A DNA stretch of 15,862 bases from Actinomycetes bacterium. Its GTDB lineage: Bacteria; Actinomycetota; Thermoleophilia; Solirubrobacterales; 70-9. The notes below the pieces were generated by a model. The model was not told the origin of the DNA, ran no database searches, and saw only the letters and a list, made by a program, of their open reading frames with translations. Position numbers and translations under genes: made by a program. Positions 13,206 through 15,862 of this stretch are shown in pieces (within the stretch, counting starts at the first letter, position 1; every line of letters begins with the position of its first letter). Location of the stretch: contig JAEZIQ010000155.1 of assembly GCA_023436605.1 (NCBI GenBank), forward strand, positions 1 to 15,862, given 5' to 3'.

Positions 13206-15197
13206 CTAGCGTTTGATTCGGACGACCACTCTGGCGACCGGGGAATTGTTTCCGAGCATGTCCCGGGTGCGAACCTTGATCACGGTATTGCCCTTTTTCC
13301 TGATCACCCGGGTCTTCGGGACCGAATTCCGGTTCAGACCGACACCGGCGGTGCCGTCGGGGAGTTTCCGGTCCGGCTTGCCGATCACCTTGACCCGCAC
13401 TGAGCCCCGGTAGGCACCCTTCACCTTCCGGCCCCTGATCACGATCCTGGGCCTGGCGGGTCCGGTGCGGTCCACCTTCACGGCGACGCTGGGTTCCGAG
13501 AAAGGAGTCACGACGGTTTCCGGTTCGGAGATGTTGGTGGCCGGCAGCACAGTCGTGCTGTTGACCCGGAAGTAGCTGGTGCCTTGAGGCGCGTTTGCGA
13601 GGGTCGCCGTGTTGTCGGCAATCGACTTCGTCCCCACCTTGGTCCAGGCGCCTCCCTTGACGCTTCTCCTCTGGACCTCGAACGTCGTGTCCGGCGCCTC
13701 GGTTCCCACCCAGTTGAGCTGGAAGCTGCCCTTGTTCGGACTCTTCCCGATCACCCTGGGCAGGGAAGGACGCAGCCGGGCGAAGTTGCGTGCGTCTTCC
13801 TTCAGGCGCTCGACGTCTTCCTGGAGGATGAAACCGGTCCCGACGAACTCGTCGGCAGCCTGCGAGTACTCGGCCAGGTAGTCAGCCTGGTCCTCGTACA
13901 GGGCATGGAGCACTTCCGGGGTGAACGGGGTCGACGATCCGAAAAGCTGGCAGAAAGCGGAGAACAGTCCGCCCCCGGTCCCAATCGAGTTGACCCCGTC
14001 GTTGGTGGCGGTCGGAACTGTTATGTCGGGGTACCTGATTCCGCCCGCGGCAATGCCGTACTGGTCGCGGACCAGCCGGTTCAGGGGATCGGCCGGTTCG
14101 TCCTGGTAGACGCCCCGCGGGGCAATCGGCGGGGCATCACTTCCGCTGGACCAGCTGACCAGGGCATCGATTGCGGCGTTCTGGGTGAAGGGCCACTTGA
14201 CCAGCGAAAGCGGGAACTTGGCGCAGCTCGCCGTCCCCTCCAGAAAGTCGCGGGTCAGCAGGTTGTCGAGGTTGTCCCATGCCACCCTGGGAAGGTGCGA
14301 ACCGCCTGCCACCTCCCAGTGGCGGATGCCCTCCGTATCCGGCAGGGTCGTCAAAGAAGACGGTGTCTTGTTCTCGGTCTCGGAGATGACCCGGATCACC
14401 TTCTCCGCAGGCCGGTCGGTGCGCAGCTGGGAGCGACAGACCGTCAGCAGGTAGCCGTCGACGATGTCGTGGATCGGCTCGATTTTGTTGAAGTGCGTGG
14501 AAAGGCGCCCGCAGGACTGCGACTCGCCCGAGGCGATCACCTTCGTCGCGGCGATACCACCCAGCGGGTCCACCCCCTCGTGGCCGCCCTTCAGTGCTTT
14601 TACGACCGAAGAAAAAACGTCGTACGAGAGCGCGTCGGAGTCCGACCCGGCGCTGGAAACGTTCAGACTGCCGTAACGGTCGCTGTCGAATGCCTTCAAT
14701 GAGCTGACGCCAACGTTCTGGGCGGTGACACCGACGAAGGTGTATCCGTTCCTGAGCAGGAAGTAGGGGTCGCCGAACCAGTTGAACTCGACGTCCTGGG
14801 TCGAGGTGACGTTGTTCCACTCCGCCACGACGGCACCGTTCGCATCGGCCGGGTTGGCCGGACGGCGCACCACGATTCGGGTCTTGAACGGAAAGAGGCC
14901 ATCGTTGTTCGGTCCGCCTTCCTCGATCCGGGTTCCATCCGTGTTGATCGGAGCGGAGGTGTCGTACCGGTATCCCTCACCTTCGAGAAAGAACTCCTGT
15001 TCGACGTAGCCGTACCGGTCGAGATCGATGTCCGTAGCGAGAAACGGATAGGAATTCGCGGAGACCGCAATCGGACCCGTGACGGTCGCGGTCGGAACGT
15101 CCTCTGGCGCGGCGGCGGCCGATCCAGCCCCGAACAACGCCAGTGCGCCAGCGATCAAGAACGCCGCTGCCGCGGTGATCCTCCTCAACGTTCCCAT
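13206..15197 (-). CDS. Secreted alpha/beta hydrolase with fibronectin-like and basic C-terminal domains
   Basis: 663 residues. A Sec signal peptide (MGTLRRITAAAAFL..., Ala-rich, probable cleavage after Ala30) exports it. Residues about 35-475 match the large alpha/beta hydrolase-domain family (PF20091-type): AEWNNVTSTQDVEFNW, then the nucleophile elbow GESQS with Ser226, and HWEVAGGSHLP with a candidate catalytic His301. Residues about 478-565 look like a fibronectin III repeat (FQLNWVG..TTFEVQRRS..GTSYFRVN). The last roughly 85 residues are very basic and beta-rich and may bind the cell wall. ATG 15197 has AAGGAG (15202-15207) 4 bases upstream, and TAGGGT at 15235-15240 could be the -10. An in-frame GTG at 15236 would precede that transcript. 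Substrate (ester, lactone or similar) is unknown. Confidence 0.85.
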   Translation of the reverse strand: MGTLRRITAAAAFLIAGALALFGAGSAAAAPEDVPTATVTGPIAVSANSYPFLATDIDLDRYGYVEQEFFLEGEGYRYDTSAPINTDGTRIEEGGPNNDGLFPFKTRIVVRRPANPADANGAVVAEWNNVTSTQDVEFNWFGDPYFLLRNGYTFVGVTAQNVGVSSLKAFDSDRYGSLNVSSAGSDSDALSYDVFSSVVKALKGGHEGVDPLGGIAATKVIASGESQSCGRLSTHFNKIEPIHDIVDGYLLTVCRSQLRTDRPAEKVIRVISETENKTPSSLTTLPDTEGIRHWEVAGGSHLPRVAWDNLDNLLTRDFLEGTASCAKFPLSLVKWPFTQNAAIDALVSWSSGSDAPPIAPRGVYQDEPADPLNRLVRDQYGIAAGGIRYPDITVPTATNDGVNSIGTGGGLFSAFCQLFGSSTPFTPEVLHALYEDQADYLAEYSQAADEFVGTGFILQEDVERLKEDARNFARLRPSLPRVIGKSPNKGSFQLNWVGTEAPDTTFEVQRRSVKGGAWTKVGTKSIADNTATLANAPQGTSYFRVNSTTVLPATNISEPETVVTPFSEPSVAVKVDRTGPARPRIVIRGRKVKGAYRGSVRVKVIGKPDRKLPDGTAGVGLNRNSVPKTRVIRKKGNTVIKVRTRDMLGNNSPVARVVVRIKR

Positions 15198-15201
15198 CAG
15201 T

Positions 15202-15240
15202 CTCCTTCCCGAGACGCCCGATTGAACTTCAGGCACCCTA
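15202..15240 (-). promoter_or_regulatory. Candidate -10 TAGGGT and Shine-Dalgarno for the secreted hydrolase
   Basis: TAGGGT (15240-15235, minus) would start transcription about 30 bases before the ATG at 15197. The leader contains AAGGAG (15207-15202). This is one of few unit-leading genes in the window with a clear ribosome binding site, and it fixes the start at 15197. Confidence 0.45.
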
Positions 15241-15266
15241 ACCCCCCGGGCAGGACGGTGTTGCGG

Positions 15267-15692
15267 TTACCGGATCAGATGGAGCAGCGGATGGGGCTTG
15301 CCTTCGGAGTCGAGTTCCGAGCGACCGGCCGGCGAGAACCCGACTTTCCAGTAGAAGGCAACCGCTCCCATATTCTCCTCGTTTACGTCCACTCTCAGGG
15401 TGGAGTGCCTGGCCGACACGTGCTCGACAAGTTCCCGACCGAGGCCCTGACCATGGTGCTCCGGGTCGACGAAGAGCATCTCGATCTTGTCGCCGTCCAT
15501 GCCGATGAACCCGAGTGCGCGGTCTTGATCGTCGGCGCCGACCGTCAACTCGAGGGCGGGAAGGAAGTCGGTCGGCATCCGCTTTTCCCACTCAGCGATT
15601 TCCTCCGCGGTCACGAAGTCGTGGGTCGCCTCGACCGCGGCCTTCCAGATCCGGGTCAGCTCGCCGTACTCCTCCGGCCGGGCCGGTCTCAC
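15267..15692 (-). CDS. GNAT-family N-acetyltransferase (YjaB-like)
   Basis: 141 residues that transfer an acetyl group from acetyl-CoA to an unknown acceptor. Similarity by eye to E. coli YjaB runs end to end: EATHDFVTAEE near the N-terminus, MLFVDPEHHGQGLGRELVEH (72-91) as the acetyl-CoA-binding motif A, VNEENMGAVAFYWKVGF (103-119), and GRSELDSEGKPHPLLHL at the end. The usual Arg/Gln that begins the RxxGxG loop is His80. The GTG start shares one base with the thrC stop (TAGTG), so translation is coupled to threonine synthase. No Shine-Dalgarno of note is seen. A link to threonine metabolism is only positional. Confidence 0.9.
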   Translation of the reverse strand: MRPARPEEYGELTRIWKAAVEATHDFVTAEEIAEWEKRMPTDFLPALELTVGADDQDRALGFIGMDGDKIEMLFVDPEHHGQGLGRELVEHVSARHSTLRVDVNEENMGAVAFYWKVGFSPAGRSELDSEGKPHPLLHLIR

Positions 15693-15862
15693 TACTCGAA
15701 GACGGCTGCTTCGACGGCGCCGATGTCGTTGGCGCAGTTGATTACCGACGGCGCCTTGCCGAGGGCGGTGTCGGGGTCCTTGAGTCCGTGACCGGTGAGC
15801 ACGCAGACCACCGTTTCGGGCTTCTCCGAGCCCTCGACGGTAGGCAGGCCATGGCTGAGGAT
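15692..15862 (-). CDS. thrC: Threonine synthase, C-terminal end (5' part beyond the window)
   Basis: Threonine synthase converts O-phospho-L-homoserine to L-threonine using pyridoxal phosphate. Only the last 56 residues and the TAG are present. The sequence VVCVLTGHGLKDPDTA is the conserved C-terminal block of ThrC, followed by GKAPSVINCANDIGAVEAAVFE. The catalytic lysine lies outside the window. The stop overlaps the GTG of the acetyltransferase gene by one base. thrB is about 4 kb further on, on the same strand. Confidence 0.9.
   Translation of the reverse strand: MLSHGLPTVEGSEKPETVVCVLTGHGLKDPDTALGKAPSVINCANDIGAVEAAVFE

Noticed and set aside
13584..14702. A 372-codon open frame on the plus strand, antisense to the secreted hydrolase
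   Set aside because: It lacks any recognisable domain and its composition (Arg/Gly/Val-rich) is that of a GC-rich antisense frame; the opposite strand has a clear signal peptide, catalytic motif and ribosome binding site.
1..15862. CRISPR array, tRNA/rRNA genes, transposases, phage genes, toxin-antitoxin or defence systems
   Set aside because: I searched by eye on both strands and saw no regularly spaced repeats, cloverleaf-like genes, transposase motifs or known defence domains.

Overview
The window is GC-rich bacterial chromosome with dense, mostly housekeeping gene content, strong G/C third-position bias and frequent GTG starts. The gene set (a MarP-type membrane protease, a lipoprotein-like class B penicillin-binding protein, an orphan ParA-type ATPase, ThrB/ThrC, a sulfate importer) and the many genes that appear to be transcribed without a leader fit the Actinomycetota. 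I lean towards a deep-branching class such as Thermoleophilia (Solirubrobacterales-like), but that placement is inference. I see no rRNA, tRNA, CRISPR array, insertion sequence, prophage or plasmid feature, and no gene-free stretch longer than about 220 bases.

Layout. (1) 1-879, minus: the N-terminal part of exodeoxyribonuclease VII large subunit (xseA), cut by the window edge. (2) 880-1101: a divergent regulatory region rich in dyads. (3) 1102-4894, plus: a complete sulfate ABC importer operon, lipoprotein binding protein (sbp), permeases cysT and cysW, ATPase cysA, with the last three translationally coupled. Its 3' end overlaps, tail to tail, (4) an HxlR-family regulator (4833-5204, minus), preceded on the same strand by (5) a MarP-like CvpA/trypsin membrane protease (5265-6407, minus). 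(6) A penicillin-binding transpeptidase (6490-8223, plus) diverges from marP. (7) A long bidirectional hairpin (8276-8316) separates it from a minus-strand pair: a small four-helix membrane protein (8324-8701) and a secreted lipoprotein (8664-9224). (8) An SRPBCC-fold protein (9271-9780, minus) diverges from an orphan ParA ATPase (9844-10647, plus). (9) Homoserine kinase thrB (10733-11608, minus) diverges, across only 31 bases, from an ABC exporter pair closely resembling E. coli YadG/YadH (11640-13201, plus). (10) A secreted alpha/beta hydrolase with a fibronectin-like and a basic C-terminal region (13206-15197, minus), a YjaB-like GNAT acetyltransferase (15267-15692, minus) and the C-terminal end of threonine synthase thrC (15692-15862, minus) close the window.

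How the genes work together. The first module imports sulfate for cysteine and sulfur assimilation. The marP/pbp pair points to envelope homeostasis and peptidoglycan work. The thrC and thrB genes carry out the last two steps of threonine synthesis, but here they are separated by about 4 kb of unrelated transport, hydrolase and acetyltransferase genes.

The most striking sequence-level pattern is regulatory. Most first genes of transcription units lack a Shine-Dalgarno sequence and instead have a TANNNT (-10-like) hexamer 6-9 bases before the start codon, as expected for leaderless mRNAs. At thrB/ABC exporter this becomes a symmetrical pair of promoters in which each gene's start codon lies where the other's -35 element would be. 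I found no convincing novel defence or mobile system; the findings are mainly unusual promoter and gene-overlap arrangements and a few uncharacterised proteins.
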